64,000 nucleotides of DNA, taken from Vreelandella alkaliphila. Lineage in GTDB: Bacteria; Pseudomonadota; Gammaproteobacteria; Pseudomonadales; Halomonadaceae. The notes beneath the pieces are model-generated. The model was not told the origin of the DNA. It saw only the letters and a program-made list of their open reading frames with translations, and searched no databases. The stretch covers positions 186,001 through 250,000 of the forward strand of contig NZ_JABASV010000001.1 of assembly GCF_016107625.1 (NCBI RefSeq), given 5' to 3'. Shown in pieces: positions 56,704 through 64,000 of the stretch (position 1 is the stretch's first letter; each line of letters starts with the position of its first letter). Both the position numbers and the translations under genes were made by a program.

Positions 56704-57723
56704 ATGTCGCAGATCAAAAAGCTAGATCTCGCTTTACAGGGCGGTGGAGCCCACGGTGCTTATACATGGGGTGTCATCGACCGCTTACTTGAAGATGACC
56801 GTATCGAAATAGAGGGCATCAGTGGCACAAGCGCTGGCGCAATGAATGGTGTGGTCATGGCAGACGCCCTCACCCGCGGTAACAAAGATACGGCTCGCCA
56901 AGCGTTACACCAGTTTTGGAAAGCGGTTAGTCGAGCGGGTATGGCGAGCCCAATTCGCCGCTCGCCACTAGATGTACTTACCGGAAACTGGTCCCTCGAT
57001 CACTCACCGGGTTATGTGGCTATGGACCTTTTAAGCCGCTTGGTATCCCCCTACCAACTGAACCCTCTGAATATTAATCCATTGCGTGACATTGTCGCCG
57101 AACATATTGATTTCGAACGTGTAAGACGTTGTGAGCAGCTTAAGCTATTTGTGACGGCCACTAACGTTCGTACTGGAAAACAGCGCGTCTTTCGCCGCGA
57201 AGAGATGAGTGTAGATGCAGTCATGGCCTCTGCTTGCCTGCCATTTGTATTTCAAGCGGTTGAGATAGAGGGCGAAGCGTACTGGGATGGCGGTTATATG
57301 GGTAACCCAGCGCTGTTCCCTTTAATGGAGGAGTGCAGCGCACGCGACATTCTGTTGGTGCAGATTAACCCCATCATCAGAGAAGAAGTCCCCACGTCTG
57401 CCTCAGCCATAATGAATCGACTAAATGAAATTACCTTTAATTCAGCCCTGATTAAAGAAATACGCATGATTGCGCTGCTTAAGCGCACACTGGATGAACA
57501 GGGAATCGAAAACTGCTATCAGCAAGCGCTCTTCCACCGTATCAGTGGCGAACAGGCGCTAGAGGATCTCTCGGTATCCAGCAAAATGAACTCAGAATGG
57601 GCGTTTCTATGCCATCTGTTCGAGCAAGGGCGCGATGCCGCCGAACGCTGGCTAGAAACTCACTTTGAAGCGATAGGTGAACGTTCAACACTGGATATTG
57701 ACGCTGTTTATTTGCACGAATAA
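56704..57723 (+). CDS. Patatin-like phospholipase
   Basis: 339 residues. Cytoplasmic-type patatin with the oxyanion loop GGGAHGAY, the nucleophile S43 in GTSAG and the dyad Asp D195 in DGGY. The helix after GTSAG (AMNGVVMADAL) fits the family. Substrate (phospholipid or lysophospholipid) is not predictable. No signal peptide. A GGGAAAGCA ribosome site precedes ATG. No operon partner; narK is 300 bp downstream with its own promoter. Confidence 0.92.
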   Translation: MSQIKKLDLALQGGGAHGAYTWGVIDRLLEDDRIEIEGISGTSAGAMNGVVMADALTRGNKDTARQALHQFWKAVSRAGMASPIRRSPLDVLTGNWSLDHSPGYVAMDLLSRLVSPYQLNPLNINPLRDIVAEHIDFERVRRCEQLKLFVTATNVRTGKQRVFRREEMSVDAVMASACLPFVFQAVEIEGEAYWDGGYMGNPALFPLMEECSARDILLVQINPIIREEVPTSASAIMNRLNEITFNSALIKEIRMIALLKRTLDEQGIENCYQQALFHRISGEQALEDLSVSSKMNSEWAFLCHLFEQGRDAAERWLETHFEAIGERSTLDIDAVYLHE

Positions 57724-57757
57724 CCAGCACTCAGGTGTCGCACGTCTTCACCGCAGA

Positions 57758-57774
57758 TGCGCCACCTTGGTGCA
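57758..57774 (+). promoter_or_regulatory. NtrC-type enhancer site upstream of narK
   Basis: TGCGCCACCTTGGTGCA is a palindrome with one mismatch and fits the enterobacterial NtrC consensus (TGCACCA-N3-TGGTGCA) at 13 of 14 fixed positions. Its centre lies about 110 bp upstream of the start predicted from the -24/-12 promoter, a normal enhancer distance. Confidence 0.75.
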
Positions 57775-57850
57775 TTACCAGCCTACTGAAACTCTCCACC
57801 TATTAAACAAACACACATAAGAAACTGATTTTAAAATTAAAATAATCTTA

Positions 57851-57866
57851 TGGCGAACTAATTGCT
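57851..57866 (+). promoter_or_regulatory. Sigma54 (-24/-12) promoter of narK
   Basis: TGGCGAACTAATTGCT matches the sigma54 consensus TGGCAC-N5-TTGCW in both invariant elements, with exactly 10 bp between GG and GC. The transcription start would be near 57877, giving a leader of about 150 nt that contains the hairpins below. Confidence 0.8.
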
Positions 57867-57907
57867 TCACTCTTACTGAATGATGGTAGGCGTGGACCAG
57901 GCCCAAC

Positions 57908-57948
57908 GGGTACGAGTGCGTCGAACCTGCTCTTCAATGGCGAAGGCA
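57908..57948 (+). promoter_or_regulatory. Two-hairpin ANTAR-type RNA target in the narK leader
   Basis: Hairpin 2: TGC-T-CTTC, hexaloop AATGGC, GAAG-GCA (57928-57948). The loop has A at position 1 and G at position 4, as the ANTAR RNA motif requires. Hairpin 1 just upstream (57908-57928) has GGT-A-CGA / TCG-A-ACC with loop GTGCG. It fits less well unless the A-T closing pair opens to give AGTGCGT, again A1 and G4. NasR, encoded next, is an ANTAR protein. Confidence 0.7.
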
Positions 57949-57961
57949 TGTTCTCGTTAAC

Positions 57962-57991
57962 AACATAGCGCCTTTCCAAGCGCCATGTTTT
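57962..57991 (+). terminator. Leader terminator before narK, likely NasR-controlled
   Basis: AACAT-A-GCGC, loop CTTTCCAA, GCGC-C-ATGTT then TTT: a 9-bp stem with one mismatch and a short U-tail, 34 bp before the narK ATG and 14 nt after the second ANTAR-type hairpin. Reading through it would require antitermination, the known job of NasR in Klebsiella. Confidence 0.65.
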
Positions 57992-58024
57992 GACCCACTC
58001 GTATCGTGCTCTGTGAGGCCATCC

Positions 58025-59377
58025 ATGGACATTCGCAATAAAGCTAACCGCATTCGGCTATTAAACTTCTCTACCCCTCAAATGCGTGCGTTCCACTTCT
58101 CCTGGTTCGCGTTCCATATCTGTTTTTTTGGTTGGTTTGGCATCGCTCCACTGATGGCAGTGGTCCGTGAAGATTTATCACTCACCCAAACGCAGATCGG
58201 CAATACCATTATTGCCTCCGTTGCTATTACCGTTATTGTCCGCCTGCTCATTGGCGTGCTGTGCGATAAAATTGGGCCTCGTAAAACCTATACCGGTTTG
58301 TTGATGCTCGGCGCTGTGCCCGTTATGTGCATAGGTTTTGCCAATAGCTTTGAGACCTTCTTACTCGCTCGGCTGGCCATCGGAGCCATCGGCGCATCCT
58401 TTGTGATCACCCAATATCACACCACGATGATGTTTGCGCCGAATGTCGTTGGCACCGCCAATGCGACCAGTGCTGGCTGGGGGAACTTGGGCGGCGGTAC
58501 GACGCAAATCCTGATGCCGCTGATCTTCTCAGGTCTACTAATGCTTGGCGTTAGTGAAACGCTAGGGTGGCGCTTAGCAATGGTGGTGCCTGGCGTCGTA
58601 CTGTTTTTTACTGGGATTGGCTATTGGCTGTTTACCCAAGACGCTCCCGATGGCAACTTTAGCGACCTGCGCGCCCGCGGTGAGCTACCTGAAGCCACAG
58701 GTGAAAATAGCGCAGTACAAAGCTTTCTGACCGCAGCAAAAGATATTCGCGTATGGGCGCTGTTTATTGTTTACGGGCTCTGCTTTGGCGTCGAACTAAC
58801 CATCAATAATATTGCCGCTATCTACTTCTTCGACAAGTTTGACCTGACCCTGGCAACCGCTGGTTTAATCGCTGGCTTATTTGGCCTAATGAATATTTTT
58901 GCCCGTACCCTTGGCGGCGTTTTTTCAGACCTGTTCGCCAAACAAGGCGGTTTAAAAGGGCGAGTTCGCTGGCTGTTTATCGCCTTGGTATGTGAAGGAA
59001 TAGCACTCATTGCCTTCTCACAAATGCATGTCTTAAGCCTCGCAATTGGCATCATGCTGGTCTTTAGCCTGTTTGTTCAAATGGCCGAAGGAGCAACATT
59101 TGGCGTGGTGCCCTTTATCAATAAAAAAGCACTGGGGGCTGTTACCGGTATTGTGGGGGCGGGTGGAAACGTCAGTGCCGTATCCGCCGCCTTTCTGTTC
59201 CGTAGTGAAAGTCTTGGTTATCAACAAGGGCTTTTTTACCTTGGCATTACCGTATTAGTGCTCGCTTCCTGTGTACTGGTAGTACGCTTCAGCGATGCCA
59301 CAGAAGCCGAAGAAGCCACCGCCTACCGTGATGCGGTTGGCGGCGACACGAGCGCAGGCGCACTCTCGCTGCGTTAG
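58025..59377 (+). CDS. narK: Nitrate/nitrite transporter (NarK/NasA-type MFS)
   Basis: 450 residues, 12-helix MFS protein of the nitrate/nitrite porter family. Signatures: ARLAIGAIGASFVITQYHTTMM, nitrate signature SAGWGNLGGGTTQ in helix 5, and VGAGGNVSAVSAAFL in helix 11. I chose ATG 58025 (MDIRNKANR) with GAGG 6 nt upstream; the frame opens 4 codons earlier with GTG. Control by NtrC, sigma54 and a NasR leader points to assimilatory import (NasA-like). No nitrate reductase gene lies in this window. Confidence 0.94.
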   Translation: MDIRNKANRIRLLNFSTPQMRAFHFSWFAFHICFFGWFGIAPLMAVVREDLSLTQTQIGNTIIASVAITVIVRLLIGVLCDKIGPRKTYTGLLMLGAVPVMCIGFANSFETFLLARLAIGAIGASFVITQYHTTMMFAPNVVGTANATSAGWGNLGGGTTQILMPLIFSGLLMLGVSETLGWRLAMVVPGVVLFFTGIGYWLFTQDAPDGNFSDLRARGELPEATGENSAVQSFLTAAKDIRVWALFIVYGLCFGVELTINNIAAIYFFDKFDLTLATAGLIAGLFGLMNIFARTLGGVFSDLFAKQGGLKGRVRWLFIALVCEGIALIAFSQMHVLSLAIGIMLVFSLFVQMAEGATFGVVPFINKKALGAVTGIVGAGGNVSAVSAAFLFRSESLGYQQGLFYLGITVLVLASCVLVVRFSDATEAEEATAYRDAVGGDTSAGALSLR

Positions 59378-59387
59378 TATTCACTTA

Positions 59388-59457
59388 CCCCTCTGTACGC
59401 TTTATCCGCGACGATTTTTTACGACACGTTTTCGCGACACTTATCGCAACAGAGGGG
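59388..59457. repeat. Inverted repeat between narK and nasR
   Basis: CCCCTCTGT (59388-59396) and ACAGAGGGG (59449-59457) are perfect 9-bp complements 52 bp apart, filling the intergenic gap. CGCGAC occurs twice inside. The structure ends 35 bp before the nasR ATG, near its AAAGGA ribosome site. No T-run follows. Confidence 0.7.
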
Positions 59458-59492
59458 ATTTCATCTCAGGCGGGGAGTAAAAGGAAATCACT

Positions 59493-60779
59493 ATGTCTTC
59501 AGCCCAACAGCTACTCTTAACCGCCCTTCGATGCGATATCGATAGCCTGCACCACTTAGCCACTACCTCAGAGATCGTTGGCGACATTAGCGGTTTTATC
59601 CATGCGCTCCAACGTGAACGAGGTGCCTCGACGATTTACCTTGTCTCGAAAGGTAAACGGTTTGCTACTCGGCGAAAGGAATTTGTACAGCATAGCCAAG
59701 AAGCCGAGACCGTTATGCGCCAGCGACTAGAAGCACTTGCCGAAGAAGCACGGCCGCAGGCAGCGGCACGCTTACTCAGGCGGATCGCTGCGGTGTGGCT
59801 TGCCCTGGATGACCTAAACACGTTGCGGCAAGCCATTCTTTCGTTTGCGATCTCTCCTGATGCGGCAACCCAGGCCTTTAACCACTTAATTAGTGGGCTT
59901 CTCGCCATTGTGTTTGAAGCAGCAGATACTTCAGTAGACCCGGATATCACTCGCGCACTGGTGGCTATCTTCCACCTTATGCAAGGCAAAGAGCTCGCTG
60001 GGCAAGAACGTGCCTGTGGTGCCTTTGGCTTTACCCATGGGCATTTCGACGACGCTCATCGCGAATTGATTCACCAATTAGTACGCGATCAGCAGCGCTG
60101 CTTCGACACCTTTGAAGAGTTTGCCTCACCTGAAGCTAAGCTTGTTTGGCAGCAGACTCTCTCGCCGCGAACACTCGCGGGGATTCAGCAGCTTCGTAAC
60201 ATTGCTTACCAACGTGCCTGCCAACACTCTCATCAAGAAGACCGCGTAGACAAAACGCTTAGTGAAACATGGTACGACCTAACCACATTACGCATTGATA
60301 GCATCAAAGCCGTTGAGGACACCCTAAACCGCCAATTAACGGCGCTATGTCATCAAAAAATCGCTCAGGTGCATTCGACGTTAGAGCAGGCTAAAACACC
60401 TCCTAACCAGCCAACTCTTGCTCCCTGTGAGCAGCTTCTTGCCTTAAGCGATACACAACCATTAGGAGAGCTGACAGCTAGCGCTTTAACCTCTCCATTA
60501 GGACGTTCACTGATTGAGCTTGCCCATGCCCAGTCGAGCCACCTTCAAGGTCTTAGCGATGAGCTGGAAAATACCCGTAAAGCCCTGCGTGAACGTAAGC
60601 TCATCGAGCGCGCCAAAGGCCTTATCATGGCCCACCTGGAGATGACCGAAGAAGAGGCTTATCGTTTTTTACGTAAAACCTCGATGGATCACAGTAAAAG
60701 CATGGCCGATATGGCGCAGTCGATACTCGACCTTTCATCTATGCTCAAACGCAAAGACGAAAACACGCACACAAGCTGA
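59493..60779 (+). CDS. nasR: NasR-type nitrate-responsive antiterminator (NIT + ANTAR)
   Basis: 428 residues. An NIT sensor domain (about 25-290) has the nitrate-sensing helical bundle (GFIHALQRERGASTIYLVSKG; MQGKELAGQERACGAFGF). After a linker comes the C-terminal ANTAR RNA-binding domain (ALRERKLIERAKGLIMAHLEMTEEEAYRFLRKTSMDHSKSMADMAQ-like; about 365-425), with the three helices of the family. In Klebsiella, NasR binds nitrate and then the nasF leader to stop termination. Here the target would be the narK leader. It follows narK by 115 bp. Confidence 0.93.
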   Translation: MSSAQQLLLTALRCDIDSLHHLATTSEIVGDISGFIHALQRERGASTIYLVSKGKRFATRRKEFVQHSQEAETVMRQRLEALAEEARPQAAARLLRRIAAVWLALDDLNTLRQAILSFAISPDAATQAFNHLISGLLAIVFEAADTSVDPDITRALVAIFHLMQGKELAGQERACGAFGFTHGHFDDAHRELIHQLVRDQQRCFDTFEEFASPEAKLVWQQTLSPRTLAGIQQLRNIAYQRACQHSHQEDRVDKTLSETWYDLTTLRIDSIKAVEDTLNRQLTALCHQKIAQVHSTLEQAKTPPNQPTLAPCEQLLALSDTQPLGELTASALTSPLGRSLIELAHAQSSHLQGLSDELENTRKALRERKLIERAKGLIMAHLEMTEEEAYRFLRKTSMDHSKSMADMAQSILDLSSMLKRKDENTHTS

Positions 60780-60856
60780 AACAGCTCATTTGCAACACGG
60801 TGGGCAATTAGCCATTCTTATATCTCCCCTTTCTGAATGAGCTAGGAGCACACGCT

Positions 60857-61543
60857 ATGCAGCACCGTGTCCTAATGATTACAGGCGCCTCAAGCGGAAT
60901 TGGTGCCGCCACCGCGCGAGCAGCCTCACGTGAAGGTTATAAGCTGATACTTGCCGCCCGCTCTACCGACAAACTTACTGCACTATCCCAGGAGCTTGGC
61001 CCAGAAAACGTGCTGACATGTGCGTTGGATGTCACCGACATGGCGCAACAGCAAGCAATGGTCGATCAAGCGATTGAAACATTTGGGCGTATTGATGCAG
61101 TCTTTGCAAATGCTGGGCGCGGTGGTTCTCCCGGCGGTTTTAGCGGTGCAGATCACGACGCTTGGCGTGAGATGATCCTGACCAATATTTACGGTGTAGG
61201 GCTAACGCTTCAGGCATGCCTTCCCGCGCTAAAGCGGAGCAAAGGGCATGTACTATTAACCGGCTCAGCTGCTGGACGAACTACGATTCCAGGCTCGATG
61301 TATAGCGCCACAAAATGGGCAGTGACCGGTATAGGCTATAACTTGCGTGAAGAGCTACGCGGAACGGGCATGCGCGTTACCTTGATTGAACCGGGCATGG
61401 TGGATACCCCTTTCTTTGATAAGCCACCAGAACATGCGCTTGAAGATCGCGATATTGCCAACGCCGTGATTTATGCACTTTCTCAACCATCACATGTCGA
61501 TGTGAACGAGATTTTAATTCGGCCAACGCCACCCACTGATTAA
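60857..61543 (+). CDS. Short-chain dehydrogenase/reductase (SDR)
   Basis: 228 residues, classical SDR. Cofactor motif GASSGIGAATARAAS, NAG motif (VFANAGRGG), catalytic Ser (LLTGSAAG), YxxxK in MYSATKWAVTG and the PG motif (IEPGMVDTPF). The Arg just before the TDKL stretch (LAARSTDKL) suggests NADP preference. Substrate unknown. No operon partner; 133 bp to the next gene. Confidence 0.93.
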   Translation: MQHRVLMITGASSGIGAATARAASREGYKLILAARSTDKLTALSQELGPENVLTCALDVTDMAQQQAMVDQAIETFGRIDAVFANAGRGGSPGGFSGADHDAWREMILTNIYGVGLTLQACLPALKRSKGHVLLTGSAAGRTTIPGSMYSATKWAVTGIGYNLREELRGTGMRVTLIEPGMVDTPFFDKPPEHALEDRDIANAVIYALSQPSHVDVNEILIRPTPPTD

Positions 61544-61676
61544 TCGACGCTGCGAACGGACAACAATGGCACCTTGCATTTCTTCTTACCTGCCCACATA
61601 ACACTGGAATACCTAGCGTGCTAATAAATCACGCCGTAAATTTAGCCGCCCATACGCTTTTTAATGCAGGTGCCCC

Positions 61677-62669
61677 ATGAGCCAACTCGCCAATACCGCC
61701 CTTTCCGTGCTCGATCTAGCACCGATTCGTCAAGGTGGTAGCGCTGAAGAAACATTTCGCAACAGCGTGTCCCTAGCGCAACGGACAGAACAGCTCGGCT
61801 ATACGCGTTATTGGCTGGCTGAACATCACAACATTGCAGGCATCGCCAGCGCAGCAACTGCCGTATTAATTGGTCATGTTGCTGGGCAAACCTCCACTAT
61901 ACGCGTGGGCAGCGGTGGCATCATGCTACCTAACCATCCGCCCCTGGTGATTGCCGAGCAGTTCGGCACCTTAGAAACACTTTACCCAGGCCGGATTGAT
62001 TTAGGACTGGGCCGTGCGCCCGGCTCAGATGGCGCCACTATGCAGGCGATGCGCCGCAATGCTCAGGCGGGCGTCGATGACTTTCCACAGCTGCTTAATG
62101 AGCTACAAAGCTACTTAGCGGATGCGGATCCACAGCAGCGCGTGAAAGCCGTCCCTGGACAAGGTACCCACGTACCTATCTGGCTACTCGGCTCTAGCGG
62201 CTATAGTGCGCAATTAGCCGCAAAACTCGGGCTACCCTTTGCATTTGCGGCCCAGTTTGCGCCGGGATACTTATTTGAAGCATTGCGGCTTTATCGTGAT
62301 AACTTCCGGCCGTCGGAGCACTTAGACAAACCCCATGCCATGGTAGGGTTACCCGTTATCGCTGCTGAAAATGATACCATGGCGCATTACTTAGCAACGA
62401 CCTCCCAACAGAAATTTCTTAGCCTTATCCGAGGCAAGCCGACCCAGTCGCTGCCCCCGGTTGAACAGATGGACTGGACCCCGATGGAGCGCTCCCAAGT
62501 AAGCCAGTTCCTAGGTGCCGCCATCATTGGTGGGCCCGATACGGTCAAAGCTGAGCTAGAGGCCTTTCAGGCGCGTACTGGCGCTGACGAGTTAATGATC
62601 AATAGCGACTTTTATGATCATGCCGACCGCTTGCGTAGCTATGAAATTGTGGCAGATGTCGCTCGATAA
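61677..62669 (+). CDS. Luciferase-like (LLM) flavin-dependent oxidoreductase
   Basis: 330 residues. Bacterial-luciferase-like TIM barrel: [88 protein letters not shown]. It belongs to the MsnO8/YhbW-like subgroup acting with reduced FMN or F420. Substrate unknown. A GNAT gene follows 23 bp later, so the two may be co-transcribed. Confidence 0.92.
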   Translation: MSQLANTALSVLDLAPIRQGGSAEETFRNSVSLAQRTEQLGYTRYWLAEHHNIAGIASAATAVLIGHVAGQTSTIRVGSGGIMLPNHPPLVIAEQFGTLETLYPGRIDLGLGRAPGSDGATMQAMRRNAQAGVDDFPQLLNELQSYLADADPQQRVKAVPGQGTHVPIWLLGSSGYSAQLAAKLGLPFAFAAQFAPGYLFEALRLYRDNFRPSEHLDKPHAMVGLPVIAAENDTMAHYLATTSQQKFLSLIRGKPTQSLPPVEQMDWTPMERSQVSQFLGAAIIGGPDTVKAELEAFQARTGADELMINSDFYDHADRLRSYEIVADVAR

Positions 62670-62692
62670 CCCATTAACTAAACGCTAAAACC

Positions 62693-63187
62693 ATGACCAC
62701 ACTTAGCTTTACACCCATGACGCAAGAGGACTTCACGGTCTTCTGGCCTACTTTTCAGTCCATCGTTAGCGCTCAAGAAACGTACGCTATCGATCCTGAT
62801 ATTACCTTTGCAGCAGCTTATGCATTGTGGTGTCAGCAGCCCAAAGCGTCATTTGCGGTAAAAGATAGCCAAGGCGAGTTACTGGGCACTTACTATCTAA
62901 AAGCCAATGCAGCAGGCCCTGGCCAACACATTTGTAACTGCGGCTATATGGTAACGCCTGCTGCTAGGGGGAAAGGTGTCGCCCGCCAGATGTGCGAACA
63001 CTCGCAGCATGTAGCGCGTCAGCATGGCTTTGAAGCGATGCAATTTAATGCCGTGGTGGCCACAAACCAAGTGGCCGTCGCCCTGTGGCAACGGCTGGGG
63101 TTCGCAATTGTCGGCACGATTCCTAACGCCTACCGGCACGCATCCCAGGGGTTAGTCGATAGCTATGTAATGTATAAAGCGCTTTAG
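62693..63187 (+). CDS. GNAT-family N-acetyltransferase
   Basis: 164 residues. The acetyl-CoA loop is ARGKGVARQMCEHSQHVARQ (motif A Q/RxxGxA), preceded by the strand HICNCGYMVTP and followed by LWQRLGFAIVGTIPNAYRH (motif B). Acceptor unknown. It follows the luciferase-like gene by 23 bp. Confidence 0.92.
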   Translation: MTTLSFTPMTQEDFTVFWPTFQSIVSAQETYAIDPDITFAAAYALWCQQPKASFAVKDSQGELLGTYYLKANAAGPGQHICNCGYMVTPAARGKGVARQMCEHSQHVARQHGFEAMQFNAVVATNQVAVALWQRLGFAIVGTIPNAYRHASQGLVDSYVMYKAL

Positions 63188-63241
63188 TGGCCACTTGATA
63201 AAATGGCACGCTTTACTGGTAGGGCGTCATAGGTCACCGGG

Positions 63242-63793
63242 TTACTTAAGGCAGCGTTGTAGAAGCTCTTCAGCAGCGGCGCTGCCCAACTCGGTTAAAT
63301 GGGCAATATTTCGCTCTGGGATTTGTTCCGTATCACCGTAAAAAGCAATCGCTTTTTCGACACTGGCCTCGCGCAATAGATGAACCATCGCGTAGGGCGA
63401 GCGGTTAGTGTAATTCGCTGCGTCTTCAGGCTCAGCATCGGCAAAACAGTAATCAGGATGGAAGGTTGCTAGCTGATAAACACCTTCATACCCCAGGTCT
63501 ACCAGCAGGCTTTCGGCCAGTTCGACATAATCCAGGTAGTGATCGAAGCTTTTAAACAGCGTGGGAAACACCAGCAGCGTGGTTTCCGTTTCCGGATGCT
63601 CGTTCAACCACTCTACTTCGGCTATTAATTCCTCCAATGCCACGTCGATTTTTTTCGAGCGCACCACCTCGACCCGAACGTTACCGCCGTCAAGCTCGCG
63701 CTTAGCAAACGGGCATATATTGTGCTCCACAATAAAGCTGCGTACCCACGCTAACGTCTGCTCTGCTATCTGATTATCCGCCTCTTGCATCAC
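63242..63793 (-). CDS. DUF1415 family protein
   Basis: 183 residues, a DUF1415 member: TLAWVRSFIVEHNICPFAKRELDGGNVRVEVV near the start with the conserved CPFA Cys, then TLLVFPTLFKSFDHYLDYVELAE and LATFHPDYCFADAEPEDAANYTNRSPYAMVHLLRE. The role is unknown. The conserved Cys, His and Asp/Glu residues hint at an enzyme. Convergent with the GNAT gene. Confidence 0.92.
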   Translation of the reverse strand: MMQEADNQIAEQTLAWVRSFIVEHNICPFAKRELDGGNVRVEVVRSKKIDVALEELIAEVEWLNEHPETETTLLVFPTLFKSFDHYLDYVELAESLLVDLGYEGVYQLATFHPDYCFADAEPEDAANYTNRSPYAMVHLLREASVEKAIAFYGDTEQIPERNIAHLTELGSAAAEELLQRCLK

Positions 63794-63887
63794 GCCTACT
63801 ACCTTACATTAGAGTGGCTACTACCACGGCTAGGACCTGCCCGTGTACCGGTAAGAAATAGTGTACCTGCAAGAATAAGCAAATGCT

Positions 63888-63998
63888 TCAGGTGTGCGCC
63901 TGGTACCGTGCCAACGCTACTTCATAAGACTTATGAATATGATCATCCATTAGGGCCCGAGCCGCTTTTCCATCTCTGTTTAACGCCAGTTCCACCAA
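63888..63998 (-). CDS. GntR/FCD-type regulator, C-terminal fragment (5' end outside window)
   Basis: Only the last 36 codons are inside the window; the gene enters from the right on the minus strand. The residues LVELALNRDGKAARALMDDH and HKSYEVALARYQ look like the final helices of an FCD (FadR C-terminal) domain of a GntR-family regulator. The call rests on this short stretch alone. Confidence 0.6.
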   Translation of the reverse strand: MVELALNRDGKAARALMDDHIHKSYEVALARYQAHT

Positions 63999-64000
63999 TT

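Overview
The window most resembles a chromosome of a moderately halophilic gammaproteobacterium of the Halomonas/Vreelandella type. This rests on protein character: cyoABCDE, an arc operon of gammaproteobacterial type, a DUF1415 protein, and a DeoR-controlled deo cluster. It also rests on an even, mid-50s-looking GC content and the lack of any insertion sequence, phage gene, tRNA, rRNA or CRISPR array. No stretch looks recently acquired. Both edges cut a gene: thiC on the left and a GntR/FCD-type regulator on the right.

Layout. 1-2.5 kb: end of thiC and a convergent zinc alcohol dehydrogenase. 2.7-7.5 kb: leftward arcDABC arginine deiminase operon, led by a YfcC-type carrier and an Anr/FNR-type promoter. 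7.9-13.7 kb: DASS anion symporter, CsbD protein, HlyD/DUF2955 efflux pair, small outer-membrane barrel, EamA permease. 13.8-17.2 kb: ackA-pta. 17.4-22.3 kb: leftward cyoABCDE with a perfect FNR-type box upstream. 22.5-30.4 kb: a complete nucleoside-use regulon, deoR with divergent tsx-nupC-deoC-deoA-deoB-deoD-cdd, with two DeoR-like operators on the tsx promoter. 30.4-34.8 kb: thuA-thuB-sugar-binding protein-lacI, with two perfect LacI-type operators upstream of thuA. 34.9-41.2 kb: CBS/BON protein, an unknown membrane protein, a J-domain protein, a degenerate J-like membrane protein and a large MscS channel. 41.3-45 kb: amidoligase plus C26 amidotransferase, tpx, a second class I amidotransferase and nfi. 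45.2-50.4 kb: deaD, CsbD and PRC-barrel stress proteins, glutathionyl-hydroquinone reductase and a LysR regulator. 50.9-55.3 kb: an M23 endopeptidase and two L,D-transpeptidase-fold proteins. 55.5-57.7 kb: soluble CZB-domain protein and a patatin. 58-60.8 kb: narK-nasR under NtrC/sigma54/ANTAR-leader control. 60.9-64 kb: SDR, luciferase-like oxidoreductase, GNAT, DUF1415, GntR fragment.

How it fits together. Oxygen appears to be read through one class of site used in two ways: an Anr/FNR box at an activating position before arcDABC and a perfect box in a repressing position before cyoABCDE. Nitrate assimilation appears to be read through three stacked signals ahead of narK: an NtrC site, a -24/-12 promoter, and a two-hairpin leader plus terminator whose likely ligand, NasR, is the next gene. 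Nucleosides and a ThuAB substrate each have a local repressor with tandem operators 21 bp apart.

The least explained items are the amidoligase/C26 pair (41.3-43 kb), the cluster of an unknown membrane protein with two J-like proteins next to MscS (35.7-41.2 kb), and nested inverted repeats upstream of deaD. All assignments come from reading the sequence and recalled family knowledge. No database search was run.
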